From the NCBI GenBank assembly GCA_038373885.1, contig JAWZYV010016944.1, forward strand, positions 1,612,001-1,676,000: DNA of 64,000 bases, read 5' to 3'. Below, one piece after another: positions 48,656 to 61,768 of this stretch; the first letter of the stretch is position 1; each line of letters begins with the position of its first letter. The notes under the pieces are model-generated. The model searched no databases and was not told the origin of the DNA. It saw only the letters and a program-made list of their open reading frames with translations. The position numbers and the translations under genes are program-made. The stretch is from Cheiracanthium punctorium (lineage: Eukaryota > Arthropoda > Arachnida > Araneae > Cheiracanthiidae).

Positions 48656-49376
48656 TGTGTCCCCAAAAGATGGTAACGGGCTTTAATTATTTATTAGAAA
48701 TAAGTGGGCAATGTAAATTGAAAAAAATGTTCAAAATAAGGTCTGAAATGACTGCGCTGAGAAAAAATTCCTCTCGTTAACTTTCAAAAAGTTACAAGTT
48801 TCTAAATTTTGTATACGTCGTACCGTACAAAAAAATCTTAGTTTGTAAAATTTGCCCCATACACTAATTAGGTGATATACAAAATTTCAGCCTTTAATCA
48901 CATCGAATCTCACCCGATCATCTTTGAACAAAGATGATCGGGGTTATACATGGATTTGAATGTAAACGTTTATTGCTAGAATGAAAAAAAAAAAAAAAAT
49001 TTTTTTTTTCGTAATTTCTGTACGATCCCTTAAATGCGATTATCCGACGTGATTTTTTTTCCCTTCGAGAGTCTTGGAAAAGTGGTTTAAGTCAGAGTTA
49101 TATTTATCTTCATATTTCTGATACTTTTTAATGTATAATTCTCAAATTTTGTATATCATCTCACTAGTGTATGGATCATATTTTAACTAACTAGGAATTT
49201 TTTTGTACGGGGTAATATACAAATTTAAAAACTGTAACTTTTGGGAAAATTGACGAGAGTAATTTTTCTTAGCGGAGTCTTATTTCCGACTTTATTTTGA
49301 ACATTTTATTCAATTTACACTGCCCGCTTATAACTAATAGATAAATAATAAAAGCCTCCCATTTTCACTGTCTCAA
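48656..49376. mobile_element. Long-TIR foldback/MITE (about 720 bp)
   Basis: Arms of roughly 230-250 bp face each other. The left arm, from about 48656 (GTAACGGGCTTTAATTATT, GGGCAATGTAAATTGA), is mirrored from about 49376 down (TCAATTTACACTGCCCGC). Inner matches include CATACACTA and GATATACAAAATTT. Arm identity is moderate, so it is old. The centre contains a separate perfect 14-bp hairpin (48913-48942) and an A-run abutting a T-run near 48985-49010. Target duplication was not resolved. Confidence 0.75.
48913..48942. repeat. Perfect 14-bp hairpin
   Basis: CCCGATCATCTTTG and CAAAGATGATCGGG are separated by AA. It lies at the start of the loop region of the surrounding foldback element. Confidence 0.95.
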
Positions 49377-51173
49377 TGGCCTTCATAGGGGCAAGCCATT
49401 TTCGAAAGAACTTTGCCGTCACTACAGAAATTGAATTTAGTTCAAGAAGAATGAAAAGGTTAACTCCTCAAAGATTCCCGACGTCTAGACGGGCATAGCC
49501 TTTTTCTTTCATAATATTTACAGACACTTCACTTGACAGTGGTGTACACGGTACGCATACTTATTTTATAGGGAAGGGGGAGGGAGGTACAGACGGATTC
49601 TTTATGTTGAAAATTAAAAATTTATGACCTTTGTGTTAAATACCTTTCGTATGCATTCCAATGCTTTCCGATTTCTCGTTTCACCGACTTCTGTTTGTTC
49701 AACGCTGTTCTTTTAAAAAGCCGTAGTTAAAAATAATATACAACTTGTAGGACTGGGAATTGTAAAATAAATAAATAAATAAATAAACTTTGTTGATTTT
49801 GCTGAGTCAGATGGTATTTAGCGCAAATATTATGAATATTTTAAAATGTAATAAATGTATGAAGTATGCCAGACACTGGTAAGCATTAAAAATTTCTTTT
49901 TCAAGCATACATACACTGTTTTTAAAAAATCCATGAAAGCTATGAAATATTCAAGAAAAATTCTTAAACATAAACTGTTTTATTGTACTCAAAATTTGGA
50001 AAAAATTACAGTGACATTCTTTGTTGAAGAATTTTATCAAATTTATTGTATACAAGAGATCATATACAGCTTATGAAGAAACATTTTATATTTAATTGAT
50101 TTCACTTACTTATTTTATACTTAAAACTTCCCAAGAGCTAAGCGACATGCGTTTGAAGAACAGCCGGTAGAATAATGTACTTCTTATGACCTACATTTTT
50201 TCAGAATTGTCTTGAAAAATTATTATTATTATTTTGTTTTAACAGCATTCCTCAATACCCCAGAGTTGCGCATGCAGAATATATCCTTCAAACAGAATTG
50301 AACCTAATACCAAAATTAACCCTAGAACGTCCTTATTTTTTCAGTTGTTGAAAGAAATTTTTTAATTTTAGAAAAAAGAATGTTTTATTTACTTATTTAT
50401 TTCTCTATCTGATAAAAATAGTACTTTCTAGGAAGAGAAATCGAAAAAAGAAAAAAAAAAAAAAACAATTCCCCTTTAAGATATTACAGAAAATAATTTG
50501 TAATTATCAACCTAATGTATTGTCTAAACTTTTCTTTAATGGGGAAAGAGTTCTTAACTACTTTTCCTTCGGGAACATGCTTCTATTACTGGCAATAATG
50601 ACTAAGTCTTATCATTAACCATTTAATTGCTTTTTGTTTCCATCGCTGCCCAATTTCTTTTCTTGCCACCCCTAACTCAGTTGAACACCGCGATCAAAAC
50701 TCCAAACCAAAAATAAAAATGTGGGTTAAAAAATAAAATACTGACTTTAACTCAAAAGAAAAACACAAAGCAATCATGCCCGTGCATTCGGGAAGTTTTT
50801 ATGACTCTTGACTTTTCCAGTTGTGCAATTGGGTTACACTAAAATAAATTTCTAGTATACTGTTTTTCTCGTTTTAGGTGATAGATTTCGGCTTTCTGAT
50901 AGAATTTTTTCATGGTCAAATGAAAACATTCGATTGTTGCTAATTAGTTTAAACTTCTGACATTCGTTTTAGAGGTTCGATATGCTTGTTTCTATTGTGT
51001 GCATTAAAGCATACAAACTGTATGAATGTCAGTAGCTCAAGGTAAAAGAGTTAAAACAGTGTGTTGTAAAAATGAGAAATTTTCTTTTACAGTTCATTGT
51101 AACGCGTCAAAGCTGTTGTCATGTCATTTTTCTTTAATGCTTTGCAGCTTTAGAATGAAAGAAAATGGATGTG
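49377..51173. other. AT-rich DNA without a recognised gene
   Basis: No supported gene. AAAT tetramers lie at about 49767-49787. TTAACCCTAGAACG at about 50318 looks like a lone piggyBac-type end without a partner. Confidence 0.4.
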
Positions 51174-51181
51174 GTCCCGTG

Positions 51182-51302
51182 CAGAGGCGTAGCCTTGAGG
51201 GGACTACAGCTCCCCCTTTACTTTGATTACAATTTGATATTTAGCTTACAATTTGATACCCAGACCCCCCCCCCCCGAAATAAAATCCTGGCTGCTCTAC
51301 TG
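51182..51302. mobile_element. hAT-type MITE (121 bp) with perfect 8-bp TSD
   Basis: It begins CAGAGGCGTAGCCTTGAGG and ends AAATCCTGGCTGCTCTACTG. GTCCCGTG is perfectly duplicated (51174-51181 and 51303-51310), indicating a recent insertion. It is a short form of the element at 29804-30267. Confidence 0.92.
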
Positions 51303-51310
51303 GTCCCGTG

Positions 51311-51843
51311 TGTGATCACAAGATTAGTGAGTGTGCATTATGCTTGTATTACCCAGAATAGTTAAAACTTATACGTTTAAAATAAAGTTACGGTAGTAGC
51401 TAATTACAAACAAAATACAAAAACGTTTCAAACATAACTTAACAGAAACTGTGCAACAATGTATGCATTTGCAAACATTGTGCAGTAAAAAAAAAAAAAA
51501 ATACGGGAACATCAAATCAAGATAAAAAATATTGAAATTCCTAACTTTTTAGTAGATGATATTATAACGAAATATTTTTAATTATATATTTTTGAATGAT
51601 GCTTCCTGCACATGGAAGTGTCGCACATATAACAAATACAGCATACTTATCTAAGCACGTGGAACAAATATTTCTGGAGTAGATCTCTACAGCAATATCA
51701 CTAAGACTTATCATAGTGACATTGCTGTATGTATACTCCAGGAATATTTGTTATTTTTCTTTTTTATGATGAAAACTTTCTCTGAGGTGATGCTTTTGAA
51801 AGAGCTTGATGTATAAAGGTTTGAAGCTGTTGTCTCATGCATG
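51311..51843. other. AT-rich DNA with a short inverted repeat
   Basis: No gene. Imperfect inverted copies of AAATATTTCTGGAGTA and ACTCCAGGAATATTTGTT face each other at about 51667-51751, with TACAGCAATATCACT and AGTGACATTGCTGTA inside, making a hairpin of about 85 bp. Confidence 0.5.
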
Positions 51844-51851
51844 TGAGTGAG

Positions 51852-52275
51852 CAGTGGCGCACCCAGGATTTTAGTTTTTTTTTTTTTGGGGGGGGGGGGG
51901 GGCTGGGATAAAAATTCTGCTGAACTCTGTTGTAGTGACCTAGATTATAGTTATATCTCTCTCTTTTAACGTCAAAATAGTCTGTGCCACTTGACTTGTC
52001 CATAGAACAACATGCGCACAAGCAATGTAACTTGTTATCATCTGATCTTTTCAGTATCGATGAAACCGAGTTTTGTGTTTCGTACACTAACTGTAAGTAT
52101 TTATTTAAAAACTAACATTGTTTTGGTAAAAAGTACTTTAGAAATAATTTAAAGACAATTTTTAAAAAGAAAAAAAAATAATTCATTGAGGACAATTTTC
52201 AATGCTTTTCACTTCTAACTTTCCACCTTTAGGGGAGCTTGAGCCCCCATAGCCCCCTCTGTGGGTGCGCCTATG
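51852..52275. mobile_element. hAT-type element (424 bp) with 8-bp TSD
   Basis: The left end CAGTGGCGCACCCAGGATTTT is mirrored by GGGTGCGCCTATG at the right. The duplications are TGAGTGAG (51844-51851) and TGTGTGAG (52276-52283), one mismatch. Long T and G runs follow the left end. A 107-codon minus frame (51764-52087) crosses the boundary and is not a transposase. Confidence 0.8.
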
Positions 52276-52283
52276 TGTGTGAG

Positions 52284-55200
52284 GGTGTGTTTGTGAGGAC
52301 AATACACTGAAAACAGAAGTTGCTGTAAAGCACAACCTTGGCATTTGCACTTTTCATTTTACAGTAAGCATTAAAATCTTCCTTTAGAAATAATTAAGTC
52401 CACCGTTCAGGAGAGAGAGAGAGTTGCCACAATAAAATCAGATATTATATTGAATTAACGTTATTTCAAACACTCCAAAGAGCCGGCATATCCTATATCA
52501 ACCAATTTTCATCTTTTACAGTTTATGGCCGCTCTTTTGAGGCATTACTACATCCACTATGGACACGAATGATTAGGTCCCGATAATCTAAGAATCTTTG
52601 ACTCCCAGTGACAGCAGAAAGAACTCGTTCCAAAGATATTTCCTATAATTTCCTAAAACTCTCTAAATTAAAACATCCACGGTTACACTTTCATCTGATA
52701 TTTGAAACCCCTGCTGGAATAATTCGGCATCTTTTACGGATGCAGGTGTCATTTCCAGCGACACATTTTAAACCCGGGGATTTTCGGGCATCCCTCTGAC
52801 ATTTTAAGGAAGGAAATGGGTTTAACGTGAACATATAATCCGTTTTTTTTTTTCTCCTATTTCTTCTTCTTCTTCTTCTTCTTTTCTTTTTCTTTTTTTT
52901 TTTTTTTTTTTTTTGTGAGCCACATAATATGCAGCGAAGGGAGGGAGGAAATGAATTTTTTCGCTGTCTAGACAGACGTATGATTATGGGTACATTTCCT
53001 CCATATGTATGAGGGCAAATTGTTAAGGGAAGAGAAAAAAAACTACCTCATGCGATGCTATAAAAAAAATTAAGAAACTCAGTTTCGCCGAGTTTAATAT
53101 TAGATTTGACTTATTACTGATTTTTCTTTTAATATTAAGACAAAAATTATAAGTTGGTTGTGTTCCGAACAGAAGATATAATATTTTTTAAATACTTAAA
53201 CATTTATGAAATGTCTTTAGTACAGAAACTGTAGAACATAAAAGGAACTGAATTTTTACCTTACTATAATCTTCCTAAATAATGACATCATAAAATACTA
53301 ATTTTGAGAGCCTTCAATCCTTTCTAATAACTTCATACATACATTTTCTTTGTATAAATTACAAATGTACATGGTAAATTACATATACATATGAAAAGGC
53401 ATTACATTCTATATGAAGGGTAATTTTAAAAATAAATGTGCATCTAAAAATGTTTTTCGATAAAAAAAGCTTTTATTTAAATACTCAAAAGTTTGTAGAG
53501 AATCACGTTTAAATAAAAATATTAATTCAAACTTGAAAAATTTCATGAAAGTTACTTTTTTTCATGTTTCTTAAACAATAAATTTATATAGTACTTGCAT
53601 ACATATTTGCGTATGTATATGTATAAATAGGCGTTATCTCTGGTTAAAAATAAAGAAAATATACACCTCTGCTCTTTTATGTTGACAATCTTCGTCCCAT
53701 ATGAAAAATTTCAAAGTCTTAGTTAAAACTTGCTCAACGTCTTATAATATTTTTAAGGACAAAATAAAAGGCAAATTTTAAGAACTAATTTAAAAAATAA
53801 TTAATTAAAACTGCTTTCTAAATTTAAAATTTGATTTTCAATTCAAAAAGATTCGTTAAAATATTATAATGATGCATAATACAATAAAGGTTTAATAATT
53901 CTGTAAAATAACAACTTTTACGACTCTGCAACTTAAATAGGAAACCAGCTACGACAATTGAAATTTATTCCAATTATGTAAATTTTACTGAACTTACACG
54001 AATTTTAGTAAACTTCTCTCAACTACGTTTTCAAAACAAGTTAATGCACTTTAATAAAATTTCAAATTTCCTTATATTGTACATTTTTTTCTGTGGGGAA
54101 AGTGAGGATAAATATAAATTTTAAGATGGGAGATTAAATTAGTATGATGTGTGATAGGGAATGATTCAGGAGAAGAAAATTCATCTGAACATATACGGTT
54201 AATTCGGCAATTTTTCATTTCTATTTGTATTTTTAGCCCAGACAATTTCCAATGTTTTGTTTGTTTGTTTTCATTTGCTATCTTTATGTAAAAGATACAT
54301 TTAAAATGTAAAAAGTCGTATTTTATTTTGTTTCATCACCTTTCATTGACATCATTTTACCAAATGCACTACAACTGAATATTCGAGCTGCTCTTTGTTG
54401 TGTTCCTCAAAACAACACGTTATAAATACTCATAAAGTATATCACAAGCATTTATAAATGTTCTGAAAAAACATCCTTCCACTAATGAGTCGTAGAATAA
54501 GCTTCATAAAAGTGAAATTACTCCACAGGACGAGTGACTAAAGACGAAACTTTCCGTGCTTTGCAATTAAGTATGCGTGAGTGGTTTAAAATTCTCTCTC
54601 CTTTTTATGTACTTTTTTCTTCTCGTTTTCATTTTCCCTTTACTTACAATAGCAGTAGGAATTGCCATTTTCGAGGAAATTTTCATCTTATAATTGATGT
54701 CATGGGGGTAGTTTAAATTGGAAGTGTTCAAAATACGGTAGAGTACAAGAATGTCCGTAGTGTTGCCATGGATTTTCAAAAAGTTCCCCCTCTTTCATAT
54801 TGCCGAATAGGCCAGTTAAATTTTATTTTTTCCTCTCTTTTACCAAGATATTTCATTGCACATATGTGCTACTGGAATTGGAGCGTTTGTGCTTGAAAGC
54901 GTTGTGTATAGTTGAAAACTTGCTAAACTGCAAATAAAAATAGTGTATGAAATTAGAAATATGCAAAATCAACGTCACAGACGTACCCTTCGAAAGAATA
55001 ATTTCAAAGGCTTCACATTCTTTATTATACAGCAATCAATTATAAGTAAAAAACTTTTGTGCTTTTAAAAAGAGCACAAAACTGACTTTCCCGTGATAAA
55101 AATTTCTATATTCACGTGAAAAACTATTGTACATGTTTTGAGCAAGTTAATGAACGTTTTAATTTTTGGACAAGGCACACAAACATGATAATTAAAGTTT

Positions 55201-56729
55201 AAATCCTCTGAATAGCTAAATCTCTCAAATAAATATATTCTTTTCCTTATAGTATAGATGTGCATTGTTAAAAGGAATAAATATTGTTCCTTTCAATTTT
55301 ATCGTTCAATCTATCAGTGATGGGGGCTGCTGTTTTTACTGACTGACGTAGACCCGTAAAAGCAAAAATTACTTAGTATAAACAATACATACGAATATTA
55401 AAAATAATCAAATAGTCACATTTAAAATGGGGAATCTTGTGTGCCTGTAGCAAAATTTAGAGATTTTTTTTTAATGTGATTTTGTTGGCATGTTAATCTG
55501 TAAAATAACATAAAAAGGGATGATGGCCTAAGAATGGACAGTGAAAAGGTAACTTTTGCTTTTTACTCCGACTCGCAAAAAAATCCCCCCCCCCTTCCTT
55601 CTTTTGAAAAAATAGCATGATTGGATTTCATGTTTAAAATTATCATATCCAACAGTTGAATGTTAAGCAATTTTAAAAAAATGTTCTTTAACTGAAATTT
55701 TAGAAAATTAAATAAATTTGAGAGAAATAATTTAAGTACGAGAAAGAAACGTTGCCGTTATCTGTAAACAAAATGGGATTGTTTCATACCTGGCTTTTGT
55801 TGACTTTTTTTTTTTTTTCTTTTAGAAGAGCAATTTGTAAGAACTGGATATCGAATTGCACAGACGAGCATTTGATGATTAAAATTTAAGTCCACTAATT
55901 TTCTAATTTACTTACTTATTTTCAGCCTTATTTTATGTAATACCATTCACACAAACATTTCTTTTACATCAAAACAAGTAAGATTAATAGTCGTTCAATA
56001 AATTATCGGTATATATTCTAATAAGACGATTAATTAAGAAGAGATAACTGCATGTTCACTACGCCATTTTTAACTAATAATTGGAATCAATAATGATTTA
56101 TGTTCTATACAAAAAATTCAAACCGGTCCTGAATTTAAACGGCGATATCTGAACTTGGAACATTTCATTTCAAACAATTATTACCAAGAAACCAAAAAGG
56201 TCAAGAAACTGGAATCATCGTATTTATTTATTTTCTCATAACCTTCGAGTAACAAGTTTCGCGACTATGCAGGATGTTAATCGATAGTCTAGCTAACAAA
56301 TATGACTGGCATCTCTTTTATATTTATTGACATCAAGCCCTTCAAACTTCGTTCTCTGACTTTTTATCAGGTGTGCATATGCTGCAATGTGCCACAGGTT
56401 ATTATCCAACAGAACATAAATTTCAAACTTGTTAAGAATAATTGTAAATTCATGAATTATTGAACATAATGCAATCAAGATCCATAGCGATCATTACTAA
56501 AGCGAAACAAACCCCTTTTGTATGTAAAAACATACCATCCGATATTATTTATTTTTACTTTATTTATTTATTTATTTGTGGCGCACAATTTGTAATGGGA
56601 AAACTAATTGGCCCAGTCTTTTACGAACTTACAGCGCTGTAAATGTGCAAATTTATTAAACGATGCACTATAAAAATGGATTTAGGCATAAGGCATATCT
56701 AGAAAAAACATTCAATGCTCCTGGTCGTG

Positions 56730-56761
<32 letters not shown>

Positions 56762-57493
56762 CCAAAAAACCGCTCTTTCTTTTTGCATAAACAATCCTTT
56801 ACGTAAAATGGAACATTAATAGCATTATTTTAGGAAATTAAATAAATTCGAGAAAAAGCATTTAAATATTAGTATTTAAAAAATACAGATTGTCCTTAAG
56901 CAATTGAAGAAAAACATTATTGTTTAAATAACTGTCATTCTGCGCATGCACATTCCACTAGAATGAGCACCGTTTGGGTCATCAAGTTTTCTGCTGTTAC
57001 GTTTAATCCAGTGATTCCTCTATCTATGCGTGTAACCGATTTTCGAAAGATAATATTCACTATCCATTGTAAACACTATGGCATTGTTTCATACTTGACT
57101 ACAAATGTGACAACCTAATTCTATAAAAAATAAAAGAACTGAGGATTGGTAAGAAAAGAGTATCACAATGGCCTTTAGATATATTTTTGTATCTTTTTGA
57201 ATTTTACAAATTGTTTAAATGATCATTTCATAGATTGATTGATACACTTTCAACAATCTTCAATTCTAAGAGCCCATAAATATAAGTCAAATGAAAGGTA
57301 GTTAAATAAAAATGAGACAGATTATATAAAGAGCATGGTACGAAAGAGTAACTCAGGCAGGTGTTTGTATAAAATTTTCTTCTATTGCGAGTCAGGAAGG
57401 AACAGCGCGAACGTACACTGTTGTACCGTTTGTCTGCCAAACCTACACCAAGAGAGGTCAGCGAATCGTTGCTGAGTCTTTCTTGACATCACT
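52284..57493. other. Long AT-rich stretch without a recognised gene
   Basis: No supported gene over 5.2 kb. Simple repeats: GA at about 52412-52424, TTC at about 52863-52883, poly-T at about 52893-52915 and 56730-56761, and T-rich runs near 55806. Open frames of 60-70 codons overlap on both strands without recognisable domains. Confidence 0.45.
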
Positions 57494-57955
57494 ATGGAGG
57501 CCAAGAAAGAGGAACAGCTAGGTGTAAAGCGTTTTTTTAATGCAAAGGAGTGTTAGGAAGTGAAGTTAACGCCTGAATGTTTGTCGGACATGACGAACAC
57601 AGTATGTCACGTGCGAGTGTGTTTGAGTAGATGGCATCTTTCTGTTATACGATAATGCCTACCTGCATGTTGCCAAGGTTGCTTAGACTACACTGTAGAA
57701 GTTTCATTTCGATGCCCTCACTAATCATCCATGTAGTCCAGGTCTCTCTCCATGCGATTTCCATATTTTAGTGCCCCGAAGGAAGAGATTAGTTGCCGTC
57801 GATTTTCTTCGGATGAAGAGGTGCACGGCTGGGTGCAATCACGGCTCCGTAGGCAACCGCAAACATTTCCTCACATTGACCACCGTCTTGTCTACGGAAT
57901 AAATGCATTAACATTGTGGTGTAGCTCCACAAATAAAGAGATGGAGCCCTTTTGA
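57494..57955 (+). pseudogene. Mariner-like transposase relic
   Basis: An ATG at 57494 opens MEAKKEEQLGVKRFF, like the N-terminus of mariner-family transposases. After a large internal loss, YDNACLHVAKVA at about 57647-57680 contains the second catalytic Asp of the DDE/D triad in its usual DNA context. HPCSPGLSPCDFHIF follows at about 57727-57770, corresponding to the conserved HPPYSPDL..SDFHLF block. After a frameshift comes RRFSSDEEVHGWVQSRLRRQ at about 57797-57855. Stops separate the blocks, the first Asp region is missing, and the length is far below the usual 340 or so residues, so it is non-functional. Terminal repeats were not recognised. Confidence 0.8.
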
Positions 57956-58000
57956 TCACACAAAACACTTTGTTAGACGGCACATACAAACACAGAAAAT

Positions 58001-58421
58001 TTGAGTTGGAAATTTTCAGTCAGATGGCGGGATCGGGCAAAATCTAGCCGTTACCGGCCTAACACCAGAGGAAAGCTACTTTTACAGTGGTCGCTGTCTG
58101 AAACCGATGTCTTCGCTCTTGAGTTGCTCATCTCTGCTTTTCCGGCTGGAATCTCAAGTGAATTTCGATCGCGTGGGATTCTTGAAGAAAGTGTTCGAAA
58201 GTTATGAGATTCCTCACGTCCCTATAGTGTCTAATTCTGAAGAGCCCTTGAAGAACTCGGGGATTTATTCGTTCTATAACGTCAGAACTACACATTATCA
58301 AAGATCTATAGCTTCTTTTCGAAGACTTTACGATACCGCCCAGATCAAAGGTTATCGAAATATTCAAGTATTGACGGGTAAAAAAAAGGGAGCATCACAG
58401 ATATATATCTATAAGTACTAA
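58001..58421 (+). other. Unrecognised open region, coding status uncertain
   Basis: Two overlapping frames (58001-58207 and 58107-58421) lie in sequence less AT-rich than the surroundings, just after the mariner relic. The second gives 104 residues including VGFLKKVFESYEIPHVPIV and RSIASFRRLYDTAQIKGYRN. I recognise neither. It could be a remnant of another element, part of a host exon or chance. No splice signals or partner exons can be shown. Confidence 0.2.
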
Positions 58422-60690
58422 TTGTTCGTAATCATTCGGACAACGTCACAGTGGCGATTACTTTTGAGATAATAAACAGTTCAGTTACTTTTTTCTCAAA
58501 TATCTCGTTTTCATTTGACTGTCCTTTTATATTGATGAAAGCATTGCAAGGGAATTCAGTTATAAATTAAGTTATCGGAAATTATTCAGAGAATGCTTTG
58601 TGAACGGATTTTATTTTGGGACTTTAAGCTGCTTTTCTTTTCTTTACATGATCTTTTTCAGTATATTTCTTTACTTCAATGAATTTCAGTACATTTTTTA
58701 TTTTTATTGTAAACAGCATCTAATCACTAAATTACTATATCATGCTCACACTTGAGATGGTATTTTAAATGTCACAAAAGTCTGGCATAAGCTAACTATT
58801 TTTTTTTTTTTTCGTTTGAAATTAATCAATTTTAATACCAGGCCGTAATGCATTTGTTTTTAATAATGCATCCTTAGTTCTTCTCTGCTGCATTTCAACT
58901 TTCCTGTTTATTTAGAAATACAGTCTTTAATGTGCTGAAATATGACTCGGTTTACTGAATAACGTTTTTAGAAGTGAATTACACTTGCTGATATTTTTAT
59001 GTTTCTCGGCGTGTTCCAGTAATATGAAATAAAGTGGAAAGCCCTATTGCCGAGTAAAAGGATCCCACGACTGAAGAAACTCCAGTACCGGTGCTAAGCA
59101 TCATGGCAGCCCTTCAACCGTTCTCAAAATGCGTGACGCCCCATTACATTACTTGTCTCTGCGTTTATTGTAGGCGACAATTTTTTATTATAATTTTAAA
59201 ATATTCCATATTATTGTTTGAGATACTTTTTTAATTTAATTTTTTTAAATAAATCAGGCATACAATATGATTGTGAAATTTATTTATTTTTTTTCATTAT
59301 GTACCATTTTTTTCATTATGTTTTTCATTACGTACTCAGCACATTAAAGACTGTATTTCTTTTTTATGATTACTTTATGAATGATTACTTTTTTATTTTG
59401 CAGATAAAAGACAATTTAAAATTATTTTCAAATGAAGGACCGTTTTGCCCTGGGTTGAGGGTAAAATGATCCTTTAGACACATTCTAAAAATTCTATTTT
59501 TTTTTTCATTACTCATTGTGCTTTTAAAATATTATTAAAATATGTTTATGATGCATATGGTTATGATAATGATGATGACATATAGTGTAAAATATGCTAG
59601 CAAAGGGTTAAAGTTTTACTTAAACATTTATGTTATTTTATACAAGTTTTAATCTTAAGGGGATCATTTTGGGCCCCCCTTCCCCTATATATATATATAA
59701 TTTAATATACTAAATATTTTTAATAAAGCAATCCTAGAAAAGGATTTATACAGCCACTCCTCAGCAACATTTTGTTTTCTTTTTAACTACATCAAAACTG
59801 CCTTTCATTATATTTTCTGCTTTTATAACACAGAGGAAGAAATGAAAAAGGGGGGGGGGGGAGAATGAGGATAAAATGGAAAAATAATTGGTTCTTTTCT
59901 TTCCCATCCCACTCTTTATTATTTTTAGAAGAAAAGAATCTTTTATCTCATCCGACAACCGGTGTTTCGTTTAGAAAACTTTTTTTAACTGCTAAAATTC
60001 TAGCATTCATTTCGAGAGTCTAAAACAATGCAGGCCTACATTCATTTCTAAAAAGAAAAATCAGCTAGCGGAATGTGTTTAATTACCTTTGCATTTATCC
60101 CAACAGAAGTGTGCAGTGCAACAATGGATATATGCTTCAAGTAATACAAAACGTTTATAAGGTAAAAGTCTTTTATATTGAACCAATTTTCTTCAAAGCG
60201 TTTTTGCTTTCGGTTTTATATGCCAGTCCTCCAAAAAAACTCTCGAATAAGCACTTAATTAGTAAATATAAATACGTTAGGAATATTGTTTTGTAAATGT
60301 TTTGAGAAAAAACTGTGCTTAATCAATAACTATTTTTAATTTAACACAGGGGGGGGGGGGATGAAAATGAGTTTCAGTCGTTTTGTATTCAGAAGAAATA
60401 CCGAAGTATTTTTGTTCATATAGATCAAAAAAATTTTTTTTTGATTGATGAAAATTGGTTTATATTGGAATAAAAAATAGGAAATAAATAATTTTGCTCA
60501 GTGAAAAATACAAGCGTTGATTTTTTAATCTAACTTCAAGTGTTATTTAATCAAACAATTTTTTTTCTAATGTCGGACACTAGCCTTTTATAGACACTCA
60601 TAGGCAAACATAAGATGTTTTGAAGTGGCAAGTCAAGAGTTCTGTCCCAGAAAGATACTGTATTTCAGTAATAGTGATAAAACACTTCTA
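58422..60690. other. AT-rich DNA without a recognised gene
   Basis: No supported gene. Between about 59452 and 59682 a weak inverted pair (GGTAAAATGATCCTTTA against CCAAAATGATCCCCTTAA) may be the ends of a worn MITE, about 0.23-0.25 kb. G homopolymers lie near 59851 and 60350. Confidence 0.4.
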
Positions 60691-60696
60691 CGTTAT

Positions 60697-60965
60697 ACCA
60701 GTACGTAAATCATCACGGTAATATGGGAGCTAGGGTGGGGCATGACCCCTGCCCCTTCATAGGAATGAACGCTTATATAGGCATTAGCCATTACTAGGCA
60801 GGAAATAACTTTACTATGAAGGCACATAACAGGTGGACCAGAATTTCCTCCTATGAAGGCACGGACGAAATAACACCCATGTCCATGGAATTGAACCGGG
60901 ACCCGTGTTACGGTAGAGTTTCTTTTATCCAATATACAACCCGGCGGCTGCTCACGCAAATACTT
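60697..60965 (-). mobile_element. tRNA-derived SINE, minus strand
   Basis: Read on the minus strand, TGAGCAGCCGCCGGGTTGTA (about 60960-60935) takes the A-box place and GGGTCCCGGTTCAATTCCAT (about 60905-60886) contains a good B box. The body runs down to about 60697 with GTGCCTTCATAG twice and CATTCCTATGAAGGGGCAGG. It is a third SINE type in the window. The box spacing fits a pol III promoter; the rest does not fold as a tRNA. Confidence 0.6.
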
Positions 60966-61760
60966 TTTTAAACTAACTTTTTTAAACTTAAGTCCTGTCA
61001 TTCAAACTAAATTTTTGCGTTTGTATTGTTACTTTTAATTTTTTTTAAATCCGTGCTAAAATGTTTCAGTATTAGAAAGCTTTCACGGGATATTTAATCT
61101 GTTTTTTTAACAGAAATCAACTGTGGAATTAACATTAACAGAATAAAACTTTCCAACTTGAACAATTTTCTGCGGAAAAGAGCATACCCAAACGTTATTT
61201 TTTTTAAATCTAAGCATGGTTAATTCAAACAAAAGATTCCGTTAAAATCACATCAATAAAATCCTGTCATTTGAACAACGCATTTTTGCGTACGTTGTAC
61301 CTCCATAATTTGGACACTTCTGCGAGAACTGGGAGGGTGTAACATTTGAACATTTGAAAGCTTCCTTGAATTATTAAAGTATAAAGATAACAAAACTCTC
61401 TTTTAATTAAAAAAAGTGTGTGCGTGTAATCTTTACGCGCGATTGAAGTAAAACTTCTTTGACGTTTACGATAAATATCACTGAAATTATTAAACTTTAA
61501 CTTAAAATAAATATCATATTATAATTTAATTATATTTATTATTCATGTACTTTACAAAAATTATATAAATGTTATATTGATATTATTCATTGGAAATAGG
61601 AACTTGAATGTCATCATAATATTTTATGTATGAAATTATAGGTTTGTGTTAACTATACTGTAAAACATAAATTTTACTCTCTAAATTTGCTAATTTTCTT
61701 GAAAATACAGCATCTATCGTTGTACCGAAACGCGTTGTTGATTGAAGTCGAGAAGTATTC
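60966..61760. other. AT-rich DNA without a recognised gene
   Basis: Nothing supported in this interval. Confidence 0.4.
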
Positions 61761-61768
61761 ATAGTTAG

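Noticed and set aside
50318..50331. piggyBac end TTAACCCTAGAACG
   Set aside because: No mirrored partner or second TTAA end is visible nearby.
59433..59687. MITE with AAAATGATCC ends
   Set aside because: The inverted pair is short and imperfect, and boundaries could not be fixed; mentioned only in the spacer entry.
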